Origin: Clostridiales bacterium
GTDB lineage: Bacteria > Bacillota > Clostridia > Christensenellales > Pumilibacteraceae
Direction: 5' to 3'
DNA length: 64,000 nucleotides
Assembly (NCBI GenBank): GCA_014799665.1
Contig: JAAVHP010000004.1
Span: 124,001-188,000 of the forward strand
Part shown: one piece after another, positions 7,648-16,553 of the stretch
How the letters are laid out: each line of letters starts with the position of its first letter
How positions within the stretch are numbered: position 1 is the first letter of the stretch
Notes under the pieces: generated by a model
What the model was told of the DNA's origin: nothing
Seen by the model: only the letters and a program-made list of their open reading frames with translations
Databases searched by the model: none
Program-made: the position numbers and the translations under genes

Positions 7648-7784
7648 CGTCATCGTATTTGCTCCCGTCAATAATCTCAATAGACTTTATTGACGGGGAT
7701 GCGATGATAACAGTCCGAATGGGCAAAAAGTCGCCAGCGTATTTAACGCAAAAGCGTGACGAACACGGAAACTATACCAAATAA
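7632..7784 (+). pseudogene. short open frame, possible gene remnant
   Basis: A 50-codon frame begins with ATG inside the 41-bp repeat and ends in IDFIDGDAMITVRMGKKSPA and YLTQKRDEHGNYTK. The C-terminal half looks protein-like, but there is no ribosome site or promoter. In the other copy of the repeat (25961) the same frame stops after five codons. Probably the tail of a decayed mobile-element gene; product unknown. Confidence 0.3.
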
Positions 7785-7789
7785 CATAA

Positions 7790-7830
7790 AAGGCACTTTG
7801 TGAGAAATCTCGGAGTGTCTTTATTTTTTG
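7790..7830 (+). terminator. probable terminator before the VOC gene
   Basis: AAGGCACTTTGTGAG can pair with CTCGGAGTGTCTT using G-U pairs, followed by TATTTTTTG. It would insulate the VOC gene promoter from upstream transcription. Confidence 0.5.
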
Positions 7831-7831
7831 C

Positions 7832-7860
7832 TTGAATAAACGAAAATAATATGCTATAAT
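7832..7860 (+). promoter_or_regulatory. promoter of the VOC-family gene
   Basis: TTGAAT (7832-7837), 17 bases, TATAAT (7855-7860). The gene starts at 7897 after ACGGAGG. Confidence 0.75.
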
Positions 7861-7896
7861 AACTCTACGATAAACAGTAATTTTACGGAGGATTAT

Positions 7897-8301
7897 ATGA
7901 GCAAATTTTCTGAAAAGGGCTATTATGTCAAGGAAAATGCCCCAATCTACCTAACGGAAGACATGGACAAAACCGTTAAGTGGTTTGAAGAAGTGATGGG
8001 TTGGTACAGCAATGTGGTTGAAAGAGATGAGGCCGGCAACGGCTGCTATGGAGTAGTCTTTGACATACTTCCGGAAATTGAAATTACTCATTTAGCGCCT
8101 TTTACAGGCTTTCAGTTGTTCAGGGATAAACCCGAACCACGCGCAATCTCATTTATGCAAGTGCAAGACATCGACAAAATGTATGCTTATATCAAATCAA
8201 AAGGATGGGATAAAATTACAAAGGTAGTAACTCAACCGTGGGGTGGCAAGACTTGTAGTATTACAACAATAGATGGATATATCATAAACGTATTTCAGTA
8301 A
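7897..8301 (+). CDS. VOC (glyoxalase/bleomycin-resistance fold) protein
   Basis: 134 residues, one vicinal-oxygen-chelate domain. The usual signatures are visible: PIYLTEDMDKTVKWFEEVMGW at the first beta-alpha unit, FMQVQDIDKMYAYIKSKGW in the second half, and an end that pairs WGGKTCSITTIDGYIINVF. Known members are dioxygenases, glyoxalases, or proteins that bind drugs; the substrate here cannot be told. It has its own promoter and terminator, so it is a single-gene unit. The ribosome site ACGGAGG lies eight bases before ATG. It is a cargo gene of the island with no visible link to its neighbours. Confidence 0.85.
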   Translation: MSKFSEKGYYVKENAPIYLTEDMDKTVKWFEEVMGWYSNVVERDEAGNGCYGVVFDILPEIEITHLAPFTGFQLFRDKPEPRAISFMQVQDIDKMYAYIKSKGWDKITKVVTQPWGGKTCSITTIDGYIINVFQ

Positions 8302-8333
8302 ATTTCAATTTATCGCACAATAATAAATCAATA

Positions 8334-8362
8334 AAGGCAGTCATATACGGGCTGTCTTTTTG
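8334..8362 (+). terminator. terminator of the VOC gene
   Basis: GGCAG (8336-8340) pairs with CTGTC (8352-8356), followed by TTTTTG. Short but placed just after the gene. Confidence 0.5.
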
Positions 8363-8439
8363 TATATATAGGCTTTATGTGCGCTGTCATTGTGAAGCGG
8401 CAAAAAGATTTACGGAGTAGTAAAGATTAGTGCTTCTTT

Positions 8440-8471
8440 GTTTTTTATTGCCATTCTCGGCAATAAAAAAC
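8440..8471. terminator. perfect hairpin, likely bidirectional terminator
   Basis: GTTTTTTATTGCC (8440-8452) and GGCAATAAAAAAC (8459-8471) are perfect reverse complements with a six-base loop. The T-rich and A-rich arms could end transcripts from both sides. The rest of 8363-8661 shows no gene. Confidence 0.55.
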
Positions 8472-8545
8472 AGGTTGCTGGAAAAAGCAATGCCAATCGT
8501 ATTTCAGGAAGTAAGGCATTTTATTGAAAATACAACTGCTAATAC

Positions 8546-8574
8546 TTTATTTATATCGAAAAGTATGCTATAAT
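8546..8574 (+). promoter_or_regulatory. possible promoter of the PD-(D/E)XK-like gene
   Basis: TATAAT at 8569-8574 with a poor -35 (TTTATT, 8546-8551) at a 17-base distance. The transcript would have an 80-base leader. Confidence 0.4.
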
Positions 8575-8661
8575 AAATTTTATATTTGGAGTATTATGTA
8601 TGTTGTAAAAGGGTTTTACAATATATAACATCTCTCCCGAAGAAAAATTAATGGAGTAAAA

Positions 8662-9759
8662 ATGACGAACATTTCGGAAGAATTGACGGCACAAATCGCA
8701 CAAAAATTCTTTTTTGAAAAAAACATCTATACAAATGTTTTTTTCAGCAATAGTGATGGAGAAAATGAGTTGTGCGATATACTAATAGAATTTATAGATT
8801 TTTATATTTGCATCCAAGTTAAGGGAAAAAATCAAAGCGGTAAAAGCGAAGATCTACAGTGGTTCAAAAAGACGGTATTAAAAAAGGCTATTCGGCAAGC
8901 GAAGGAATCAGAACATACTATTAAAAACGATACCATTGACTTTTACACATATTCAGATAATAGGCAAAAGAATCATATAAATATTGATCATAATAAATCC
9001 ACTATTCAATTAGTGGTATTTTGTAACAGTAAAATTACAACTTATGATAGATGCCATTTTTCAAAATCACTTAATAAGATAATTAATATTTTTTCTTATG
9101 AAGATTTTGGTATAATGCTTGAAACTATAAGTATTCCATACGATATAGTGGGGTACGCTTTGCAACGTAGCGAATATATGCCTTTGGATGGTGGAAGAAG
9201 GTTTATTTTTGAAGATTTAACCGATGACTTAACTCTCTTTTCTATACCTCAAACAGAAAAAGATTATGCGGAAATGTATTTAATTAAAAACTATTACCAT
9301 CAAGATATAAAACCAGAGTATATTCAATTTTATAATGAATTCCTTTCAATGATATACAAAGATTATTCTACACAAATTCCCGAATTATTTGATATGCTAT
9401 TTAGTGCTGATGCTAATTTAGCAAATCGAATAATATCTTTTTATTGTCGAACACTCGAACAAATAAAGGATAAAACATGGGGAATACCACTATTTGCTCA
9501 TAATAAAAAAGATAATGGAATTTTGTTTATCCGAAAAGCCTATTTAAGTAATACTAATGAATTAAATAACTATATAAATAATTTCGGTACTTATTTCGCT
9601 TATAAAAATAAAGTTAGTAATATATATTTAGTTATATTTGTGGGTGGCGAAAAGGACACTTTTACAATGAATGCTGGATTAAGTAAATATGATTTATCTT
9701 TGTTTGATACTGCAATGGAGAAGAAGATACAAGAATTAGATGAGCTTTTACGAGAATAA
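8662..9759 (+). CDS. protein with N-terminal PD-(D/E)XK-like domain
   Basis: 365 residues. The first 60 residues match the nuclease-like pattern: EELTAQIAQKFFFEKN (conserved Glu in the first helix), ENELCDILIEF (the motif Asp) and FYICIQVKGKNQ (the Q-x-K variant of ExK). This arrangement is common in restriction-like and defence proteins. The remaining 300 residues are not recognised: predicted mixed helix/strand, Asn/Tyr-rich, no membrane segment. It lies alone near the right border of the island, in A+T-rich DNA. The start at 8662 follows ATGGAGTAAAA, an acceptable ribosome site. The nuclease-fold call is probable; activity and role are inference. Confidence 0.65.
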   Translation: MTNISEELTAQIAQKFFFEKNIYTNVFFSNSDGENELCDILIEFIDFYICIQVKGKNQSGKSEDLQWFKKTVLKKAIRQAKESEHTIKNDTIDFYTYSDNRQKNHINIDHNKSTIQLVVFCNSKITTYDRCHFSKSLNKIINIFSYEDFGIMLETISIPYDIVGYALQRSEYMPLDGGRRFIFEDLTDDLTLFSIPQTEKDYAEMYLIKNYYHQDIKPEYIQFYNEFLSMIYKDYSTQIPELFDMLFSADANLANRIISFYCRTLEQIKDKTWGIPLFAHNKKDNGILFIRKAYLSNTNELNNYINNFGTYFAYKNKVSNIYLVIFVGGEKDTFTMNAGLSKYDLSLFDTAMEKKIQELDELLRE

Positions 9760-10049
9760 TGCTCCAACTCTCCAACTGATATATTGAAGATAAAAACGAT
9801 ATTTCTTATTTCGCTGTGTTTACGTTATATGACACAATAGTCATACTGATAAAGACAATATTCCATATAAAAAATGATAAACCGATTTGTACTTGAATCA
9901 TAAATTTGCGGCTTTCTTTTGCTACAAATTTTATATTCTCTACAAAGCTGTCCTTTTGTTTATTGCTGTAATACACTAAATAGTAGTTAACATTGTTAAA
10001 TACCGTTGTTTAGCATCAACGAAATGGAGCAAATTTGACAACCGTTGCC
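9760..10049. other. A+T-rich stretch without a gene
   Basis: About 290 bases between the last island gene and the right attachment repeat. No frame with a ribosome site, no RNA gene and no clear terminator seen. Confidence 0.6.
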
Positions 10050-10078
10050 CCGCCAAGAGCACCCAATTTGAACCCAAG
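10050..10078. repeat. right attachment repeat
   Basis: Identical over 29 bases to 905-933. Here the bases to the left are unrelated to the tRNA, and a decayed recombinase 3' end continues to the right, which suggests a second, older element inserted at the same site. Confidence 0.7.
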
Positions 10079-10422
10079 AGGAACAAATTGAGTGCTTTTT
10101 CTATTTTCGTGATATTCACGGAGTTCGTTTAAGTCGCATTCATCTAACTTAACCTTCGTCGGCGTATTCGGAGAAGTATTGTAGAAGATATAAACGCAAT
10201 CGTCGAATAACACCACGCGATATATGAACGAGTTGGAAACTCGTTCTTTTCTTCGCCGTTTTCGTATTTCTTACAAGCAAAGTAATTAAAAAAGGATTTT
10301 ACTTTTCATATTCAAGTGGTTGTATCTGGCGTGTTTTTTCTACTGCGACCTTTTTTCCATTTCAGTCGTTTTTCTGTTCCGATCCAAGTAATAATTTTGG
10401 TGGAATTCGTAACTATACATAT
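10050..10422 (-). pseudogene. decayed 3' end of a second serine recombinase
   Basis: This stretch aligns with the last ~370 bases of the recombinase gene at 905-1275, with many substitutions and small gaps. The reading VLFDDCVYIFYNTSPNTPTK and LGFKLGALGG is kept, but a one-base loss in the AACGAGTTG…AACTCG region and later gaps break the frame. Similarity fades after GGTGGAATTCGTAAC (near 10422). Only the C-terminal quarter is left, with no start. It marks the right edge of the island; chromosomal-type sequence starts at the promoter at 10453. Confidence 0.8.
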
Positions 10423-10452
10423 GTAATTTTTTCTCGTTTGTCTGTAATTTAG

Positions 10453-10481
10453 TTGACAAACTTGTTTTATAGTGTTATACT
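10453..10481 (+). promoter_or_regulatory. promoter of the 1209-residue lipoprotein gene
   Basis: TTGACA (10453-10458), 17 bases, TATACT (10476-10481). Near-consensus. Confidence 0.8.
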
Positions 10482-10508
10482 TGTGCAAATATATAACTTG
10501 TATGACAA

Positions 10509-10543
10509 GGGCGTCGAAAGATTTTTTCGGGCGCCCTTTTGTT
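10509..10543 (+). terminator. leader hairpin with U-tract (possible attenuator)
   Basis: GGGCGTCGAAA and TTTCGGGCGCCC form a hairpin followed by TTTTGTT, about 20 bases after the expected transcript start and about 33 bases before the gene. Similar promoter-hairpin-T-run leaders occur at 46336 and 61668. Confidence 0.5.
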
Positions 10544-10575
10544 AATTTAGTATATATTTAGGAAGGAGATATATA

Positions 10576-13500
10576 ATGAAAAAGAAGTTTTTATCCGTTT
10601 TGGCGGTGGCGGCTGTGTCCGCCGTAGCGCTTGTCGGGTGCGGCGGTGACGACCACACGCACGACTACAAGTGGAAGTTCGAAGGCGACAAGCACTGGCA
10701 GGAGTGCGAGTGCGGTGAGAAGACCGGCGAAGCCGCGCACGTAGACGAAAAAGTGAACGCTACGGGCGAAGCGGGCAAAGACGAGCTTTGCGACGTTTGC
10801 GGTGCCAATCTTCACGCGCACGTTTATCAGTGGAATTCAACCGCATTGGTGCACTGGCAGGAATGCGAGTGCGGCGACAAAACCGCAGAAGCCGCGCACG
10901 TAGACGAAAAGAATAACGAAACGGGCGCAGAGAGCGCCGACGAAAAATGCGACGTATGCGGCCGCGGATTTTATGCCGTAACGTTTAACTTGGACGGACA
11001 CGGCACTGTCGCCACGCAGTACATAGGCAAGGACGGCAAAGTTGTTCAGCCCGAAACGCCTGCCGACGACGACTCGTACAAGTTTAAGGGCTGGTACAAG
11101 GACGCCGCGCACCAAACTGCGTTCGACTTCGCTACCGATACGATCACGTCGGCTACCGAGATTTACGCATGGTTTGAAGACGATACCACTCCCGGCGCGA
11201 GCAAGAAATACGCATACAAGCTTGAGCTTGACTTAGGCAACGCGCAAAAAGCCAAAAAGGACGAAGTAGTATACTATTCATTCAAGGCTCCCGCCGACGG
11301 CAGATACACGTTATCGCTCGGCATGGGAACAAACAACGAAAACGCTACGTTTACCACGACCAAAACGGGCGAAACCGTATACGGCAAGGATTGCGATCTT
11401 GCCGAAATAACCGTCGATATCGATAAGAACGAAACGGTATATATTTTGTTCACGTTCTTAGGCGAAGAGGGCGACGACGTTTCCGTCAGCCCCATCGTTA
11501 CCGAGGTTACAAACGAGCCTATGCCCGCCGATTACTTCCTTAAAGGCGAGTATTACAACGTCACCAACGAGCTTGAAATTACCAACAGAACGGACGCCGA
11601 GCATCAGACCTTGACGTTTAACGGTGCGTCGTATACGTTCCGTTATATCGGCGGCAAGTACGATAGGATTTATTTTGTGCAATCTACTGCCGAACAGGGC
11701 AACGTAACGTACTATCTCAGCTATTCAAACGGTACGTATAAATTAACCAACGACAGCAACGGTTCGTCGGCTTCTACTCTGTGGTTCGGCGAGGAGCAGG
11801 ATCCCGTAGATCTCAGTGACATCGTGGGCTACTACGAACCCGTAAGCACGAGCGGCGGAAGCACGAGCGGAGAGGGCGAGGGAACTTTGACTCCCAGACC
11901 GTCCGAGTCCGATAGAGACACATCTAGTGCAAAAAGCGGAATAATCGGCATATATATTTACGACAACACGCTCACGAACGCAACGACGGTGCGATACGTA
12001 ACAAGGACGGTGGACGGGTCTAGGATAACTATTGCTTACAGCGATTTGATTTCCGCTACGTACGATACCGCAAAGAATAAACTCTCTTTCGATCAATATG
12101 TTGCAAGGCCTAAGCTCAACGCAAGCGGAGAGATCGAAGCCATCGTCGTTAACGGAGTCGAATTCGTGTGCAAGGGCGAAGCGGGAGTCGTTCCGCCCGA
12201 AAATCTCGGTTTGGAAACCGCGGAGTACATCGGCACAACATACGCTATAAGAACTACGTCTTACTCGCAGTATTTTGGCGCTACGGGAGCCGACGCCATA
12301 TACGTAATGGGCTATGATGATACTTCGAGTGTGTATACCGTGCACGTAGTCGCCGGAAGCACGATCGTGGAATATAAGCTCACCATTGCGGAAGATAAAA
12401 AGACGATTTCGCTTTACGAAAAGGACGGCACGACGCTTCTCGACACGCTTACTAAGTTCGAGTGGGTCTTTACCGATTTGCCTACCGTAGAAATTACCGC
12501 AGACCTTACCGCAAACGACTTCCAAAAAGGACTTCGTTTGTACAAAGTGCAGGAGGCCGGCTGGTATTCGTTCACTATTCCGGAAAACGCAAAGGGTTGG
12601 AAAAATCTCAACCCTAACGATTATACCGACTTTGAAAACGCAGTCGAAATAAAAACCGGCGCGGTCATGTACTTGAACGCCGACGAGCTTATAGCCGTAT
12701 ATATGGAAACTCCCGCCGCAGTGTCTGTTTCAGTCGCTCGACCCGAGGCCCCTGTCGGCACATCCGAGTCCAATCCCAAAGCACTCGAAAACGGTGCGGC
12801 TACGTTGGATGCGTTTGACCTTCCTGCTTATTATTTCACGTACACGGCGCCGTCGGCGGGTGATTACCTGGTGAATGTATTGGTTGACGGATACAACGTA
12901 TTTGTGTTGTATAATGTTAACGGAACTCCATACGGATACGGCGGCGCTATTGAAGGTTGGTATGGCGGGGTAACGTACAGTAATCCGTACGCGGCTATAA
13001 CGGTAGAAGATAACTTAACGCTTAATATCCAAGTTGTCGGTCAAGACGGTTGGCAAAAAGTTACTGTCTCCGTTTCCGAAGATTATTCTGCGAGCGCAAC
13101 CGATTTGACTCTTACAGGCACGCCCGCAGATAACAGCTTGACTGCTACCGCAACGGCGGCAACGGGCGCAAGCTACCACATTGCTTCCACCAAGGGTGAA
13201 AGCGTTACCGTAACCGGCAGCGCGGCGTTCACCGTAAAGGTACAGGGCGGAGACGTTGTTACGGCGGAGCAAAGCGGGGAAAGCTTTACCGCTACGATAC
13301 CCGCAGGTAAAGATGTTTACTTCAAGCTCGAGTCGGCTACTCAGCAAACCCTTACGCTTAGTCAAACGTTTGCAAAGGGTACCGAGGGTTATCCGGAAGA
13401 AGTTAATGTTACCGGCGACACTGCAACTATAACATTGCGCGCGTCCGTCGAAACCGAAGAAGGCTTCGAAATTGTGCGCGGATATTACAAGGTTACCGCC

Positions 13501-14205
13501 GGTTCATATTCCGTATCCGCTCCCGTAAGCGTTGACGGCGTTTACGTCGGCATATATGTGAACGGCGTCCAAGTGTTTACCGAATCGTTAACCTTAAAGG
13601 ACGGCGACGTGTTGTGCATCGAGCATGACGACGACGCAGGATTAACGGTTACGCTTACTAAGTTGAACTATTTATTTACCGAAGAGCAGGCGGGTACATA
13701 CAAAGGTACAGGCGCTGTTTGGGGCGATCCCGAGGCCGTTACGCTGACTTTCGACCGTTTCGGTAACGGTACGATTACGGTGGCAAGTATGGATGGCGGC
13801 ACTCCGTTCCCTATCGAAATCAAGCTTGTCGGCGGCGTATACAGGTTTACCTATAATGAGGAATATTCCGCTACAATCTCTTTTGAGGGCGGTAACATCC
13901 TGTTCAACGATAGTGCGCAGCTATGGTTTGACGAAGCTTTCACTATGAAAAAACCTATCGACGGCAGGTATACCGGATTAGTCGCGGAGTATGATTCCGA
14001 AATAATAATCGAAGCCGATGGGACAACGGTAACCTATATCAGCGCCGACGAAACAATGGCAAATAAGGTGACTCTTACTTATAACGCTGCCACGGGTACG
14101 TATTCGTTTACGTATTATATGGGCACTGTCACGCTGGCAATCTCGGGCAATACAATCGAAGTAGATGACGCGGGCTTGACCGGCACTCTTACCAAGCAGG
14201 CATAG
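10576..14205 (+). CDS. large multidomain surface lipoprotein
   Basis: 1209 residues, starting after AAGGAGATATATA. Signal peptide and lipobox (AVALVGCGG) put the lipidated Cys at about residue 22. Then come two Cys/His repeats (HWQECECGEK and HWQECECGDK, each ending in CDVCG), which may bind metal, and an InlB-type B-repeat (VTFNLDGHGTVATQYIG to GWYKDA). The rest is a long series of beta-rich, Thr/Gly-rich segments, several of the form YxFTxPxxxxYxxxV that look like Ig- or jelly-roll-like modules. It has its own promoter and leader hairpin and is probably monocistronic. It is expected on the outer face of the membrane, in adhesion or ligand binding; the partner is unknown. Confidence 0.8.
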   Translation: MKKKFLSVLAVAAVSAVALVGCGGDDHTHDYKWKFEGDKHWQECECGEKTGEAAHVDEKVNATGEAGKDELCDVCGANLHAHVYQWNSTALVHWQECECGDKTAEAAHVDEKNNETGAESADEKCDVCGRGFYAVTFNLDGHGTVATQYIGKDGKVVQPETPADDDSYKFKGWYKDAAHQTAFDFATDTITSATEIYAWFEDDTTPGASKKYAYKLELDLGNAQKAKKDEVVYYSFKAPADGRYTLSLGMGTNNENATFTTTKTGETVYGKDCDLAEITVDIDKNETVYILFTFLGEEGDDVSVSPIVTEVTNEPMPADYFLKGEYYNVTNELEITNRTDAEHQTLTFNGASYTFRYIGGKYDRIYFVQSTAEQGNVTYYLSYSNGTYKLTNDSNGSSASTLWFGEEQDPVDLSDIVGYYEPVSTSGGSTSGEGEGTLTPRPSESDRDTSSAKSGIIGIYIYDNTLTNATTVRYVTRTVDGSRITIAYSDLISATYDTAKNKLSFDQYVARPKLNASGEIEAIVVNGVEFVCKGEAGVVPPENLGLETAEYIGTTYAIRTTSYSQYFGATGADAIYVMGYDDTSSVYTVHVVAGSTIVEYKLTIAEDKKTISLYEKDGTTLLDTLTKFEWVFTDLPTVEITADLTANDFQKGLRLYKVQEAGWYSFTIPENAKGWKNLNPNDYTDFENAVEIKTGAVMYLNADELIAVYMETPAAVSVSVARPEAPVGTSESNPKALENGAATLDAFDLPAYYFTYTAPSAGDYLVNVLVDGYNVFVLYNVNGTPYGYGGAIEGWYGGVTYSNPYAAITVEDNLTLNIQVVGQDGWQKVTVSVSEDYSASATDLTLTGTPADNSLTATATAATGASYHIASTKGESVTVTGSAAFTVKVQGGDVVTAEQSGESFTATIPAGKDVYFKLESATQQTLTLSQTFAKGTEGYPEEVNVTGDTATITLRASVETEEGFEIVRGYYKVTAGSYSVSAPVSVDGVYVGIYVNGVQVFTESLTLKDGDVLCIEHDDDAGLTVTLTKLNYLFTEEQAGTYKGTGAVWGDPEAVTLTFDRFGNGTITVASMDGGTPFPIEIKLVGGVYRFTYNEEYSATISFEGGNILFNDSAQLWFDEAFTMKKPIDGRYTGLVAEYDSEIIIEADGTTVTYISADETMANKVTLTYNAATGTYSFTYYMGTVTLAISGNTIEVDDAGLTGTLTKQA

Positions 14206-14253
14206 GAATGAATAATCCTTTACGAAAAACTACAATTCAATAAAAACGGCTTA

Positions 14254-14280
14254 GGCTACCTCGATTTTTTCGGGGTAGCC
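14254..14280. terminator. hairpin after the lipoprotein gene
   Basis: GGCTACC (14254-14260) and GGTAGCC (14274-14280) flank a T-rich loop. No U-run follows on the plus strand, so termination is uncertain. Confidence 0.4.
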
Positions 14281-14353
14281 ATACGGCTATAAAGAGATAA
14301 AAGATAAAAACATGTTTTTCGCGAATAGCGGCGCACAAAATACAAGGAGCAAA

Positions 14354-15451
14354 ATGAACGAAAGCTTCGACAAGTTCAAAAAAAGGATATGGCTTGGCAT
14401 AATCGTCAAATGTGTTTTGGCGGCGCTTTGCTGTGCTTTTTTGATCGTCAATATCGTTCTTTTTTCCTGCCTTTTGAACGGTGTGCATTTGTTATGGGTA
14501 TGGTATTTACTTATTGCGCTTGCAGGTTTTGCCGTGGGCGGTGGCGTGGCTTTTTTGTGCTTTCGCACCGACGACGGCAAAATAGCCAAGCGTTTGGACG
14601 CAGAGCTATCTTTGTCCGAGCGCGTGCAAACGGCGTATGTGTACCGCGACAGCGGCGGTGTAATGTTGGACTTACAGCGCTCCGACGCGGAAACGGCGCT
14701 GTCTAATACTCCAAACAAGCTAGGCTTCGGCAATTTTATAGTGACAATAATACTCGCCGTGGCGCTTGCAATCGGCGTGGGTGCGTTGCCCGTTATAGCG
14801 GTGTATGCCGATACTTCTAAAAACACGCCGAGTGGAACTGTACCGCCCAAAGACCCGCCGCGCGATGTCACCGATTGGGAGTGGCAAGCGCTTGACGAGC
14901 TTATAGAATATGTGCGTTCGTCTAAAAAGGCGGACGAGGCGGCAAAGTCGGGCATGGTTACCGCACTTACGGGCTTACGCAACATTTTGCTCGGCGGCGT
15001 GTCGCAAAACAGTCTTACTGTGTTTGTTCGCAACACCGTTACCGAAATCCGCAACGCCGTGACGGCGGCTAACGAGCATGACGGCGTAACTGACGAGCAA
15101 AAGCAAAACAATAGCGACGAAGAAGAGTATGTAATTAACAGGCTCAACGAGATATTCGGACTTTCACAGAGCGGCGGAAGCGATCCGTCGGGCGGCGGTG
15201 AACAAAATCCGGAGCAGCCCGTTTCGCCGGGTAACAACACGGGCACGGGCGAGCTTATTATAAACGGCTTGCCGTTTTTCGATCCCGAACTCGGTTACGT
15301 GTCGAGCGGCGATACAGAAACGCGCGACAAATATTACGCAATCATTCAGCAGGCTATGCTGGAAGGAACAATATCCCGCAGTGAGTGGGAGCTTATAGTT
15401 GCTAAATACTTTTCCGATTTTAAGGAGAGCGAAAATAATGAAGAAAACTAA
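14354..15451 (+). CDS. membrane protein of the MoxR/vWA operon
   Basis: 365 residues from the ATG at 14354, with AAGGAG seven bases upstream; an in-frame ATG further up has no such site. Two hydrophobic helices lie near residues 15-65 and another near 130-155. Between them is a cytoplasmic segment (KRLDAELSLSERVQTAYVY) typical of membrane proteins encoded beside MoxR ATPases. The C-terminal half is soluble, with a Gly/Ser/Pro-rich linker and an acidic tail. It overlaps the MoxR gene by 14 bases. It is probably a structural partner in the envelope complex built by the following genes; the exact family is not certain. Confidence 0.6.
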   Translation: MNESFDKFKKRIWLGIIVKCVLAALCCAFLIVNIVLFSCLLNGVHLLWVWYLLIALAGFAVGGGVAFLCFRTDDGKIAKRLDAELSLSERVQTAYVYRDSGGVMLDLQRSDAETALSNTPNKLGFGNFIVTIILAVALAIGVGALPVIAVYADTSKNTPSGTVPPKDPPRDVTDWEWQALDELIEYVRSSKKADEAAKSGMVTALTGLRNILLGGVSQNSLTVFVRNTVTEIRNAVTAANEHDGVTDEQKQNNSDEEEYVINRLNEIFGLSQSGGSDPSGGGEQNPEQPVSPGNNTGTGELIINGLPFFDPELGYVSSGDTETRDKYYAIIQQAMLEGTISRSEWELIVAKYFSDFKESENNEEN

Positions 15452-16520
15452 AAAAGTCGATTTGCAAGCTACGGAAGCGGCGGAAACGGAATTAACGCAC
15501 GTTAAAGCCGAACCCACGCCGCAGGCGGAACAAACAGCACCCGCGGCCAAAGCGCAGGTAGAAAATTTCAGCCGCTTAGTCGAGCTTATTAAGCAAGAGC
15601 TTAAAAAGGACTTGGTCGGTCAAGAAGAAATTGTAAACAACGTTATTGTTGCGATTATCGCCGGAGGCAACGTGTTGCTTGAAGGCGTGCCGGGCGTCGG
15701 CAAAACGCGCTTGGTGCGATCGCTCGGCAGGGTATTGGAACTGCCGTTTTCTCGCATACAGTTTACGCCAGACCTTATGCCGTCCGACGTTACCGGAACT
15801 AACGTGATAGAAAAGGGCGAGGACGGAAAAATGCACACGCTGTTCCGTCGCGGGCCTATATTTGCCAATCTTGTTTTGGCGGACGAAATCAACCGCGCCA
15901 CGCCCAAAACGCAGTCCGCCATGCTCGAGGTCATGCAGGAACATAAAGTTACCGTCGCCAACACGACGTATGCCATTGACGAGCCGTTCTTTGTTCTCGC
16001 CACGCAAAACCCCATCGAGCAGGACGGCACATATCCGCTGCCCGAGGCGCAGATGGATCGCTTTATGTTCAAGCTGCTCGTCGGCTTCCCGTCGATAAAG
16101 GAACTTGCCGATATAATCAACATGACGCAGGTTACTATGGACGAAACGGCGTGCGCGGTCGTAAACGGCAAGACAATTCTCGAAATGCGCGCGCTTGCTA
16201 AAAGTGTGCCCGTCACGCCCGACGTACTCGATTACGCAATGTGTTTGGTATCCAACACTCATCCCGAGCTTGAAAGCAGCGGCGAGGTGGCCAAAAAGTA
16301 CGTCAAGTACGGATGTTCGCCGCGAGCGGGGCAGGCGCTCATTACAGCCGCCAAGGTGCGAGCGCTTATCGAGGGGCGCTACAACGTTGCGTACGAGGAT
16401 ATAGACGCACTGGCGTACCCCGTGCTTCGCCACAGAATAAAGGTCAACTACACCGCACTCAACGAGCGGCTTTCCGTCGACGATATTATAGGCAAGCTTA
16501 TACAGGAAAATAAAAAGTAA
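15438..16520 (+). CDS. MoxR-family AAA+ ATPase
   Basis: 360 residues starting at 15438 (AGGAGAGCGAAAATA before ATG). After an Ala/Glu-rich N-terminus of about 55 residues, the AAA+ core shows Walker A GVPGVGKT, Walker B LVLADEINRATPKTQSAMLE, sensor TQNPIEQDGTYPLPEAQMDRF and a C-terminal lid domain with GCSPRAGQALI. MoxR proteins act as chaperone-like ATPases that mature or regulate vWA-domain partners. The partners follow at once: a DUF58 protein and two vWA membrane proteins. Cytoplasmic. Family call is sure. Confidence 0.95.
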   Translation: MKKTKKVDLQATEAAETELTHVKAEPTPQAEQTAPAAKAQVENFSRLVELIKQELKKDLVGQEEIVNNVIVAIIAGGNVLLEGVPGVGKTRLVRSLGRVLELPFSRIQFTPDLMPSDVTGTNVIEKGEDGKMHTLFRRGPIFANLVLADEINRATPKTQSAMLEVMQEHKVTVANTTYAIDEPFFVLATQNPIEQDGTYPLPEAQMDRFMFKLLVGFPSIKELADIINMTQVTMDETACAVVNGKTILEMRALAKSVPVTPDVLDYAMCLVSNTHPELESSGEVAKKYVKYGCSPRAGQALITAAKVRALIEGRYNVAYEDIDALAYPVLRHRIKVNYTALNERLSVDDIIGKLIQENKK

Positions 16521-16553
16521 TCTGGAATTAAGGATTATTCGAAGGATATTACA

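Noticed and set aside
7538..7896. Riboswitch before the VOC gene
   Set aside because: The hairpin at 7790 lies before the promoter at 7832, so it ends upstream transcription and is not in the VOC gene leader.
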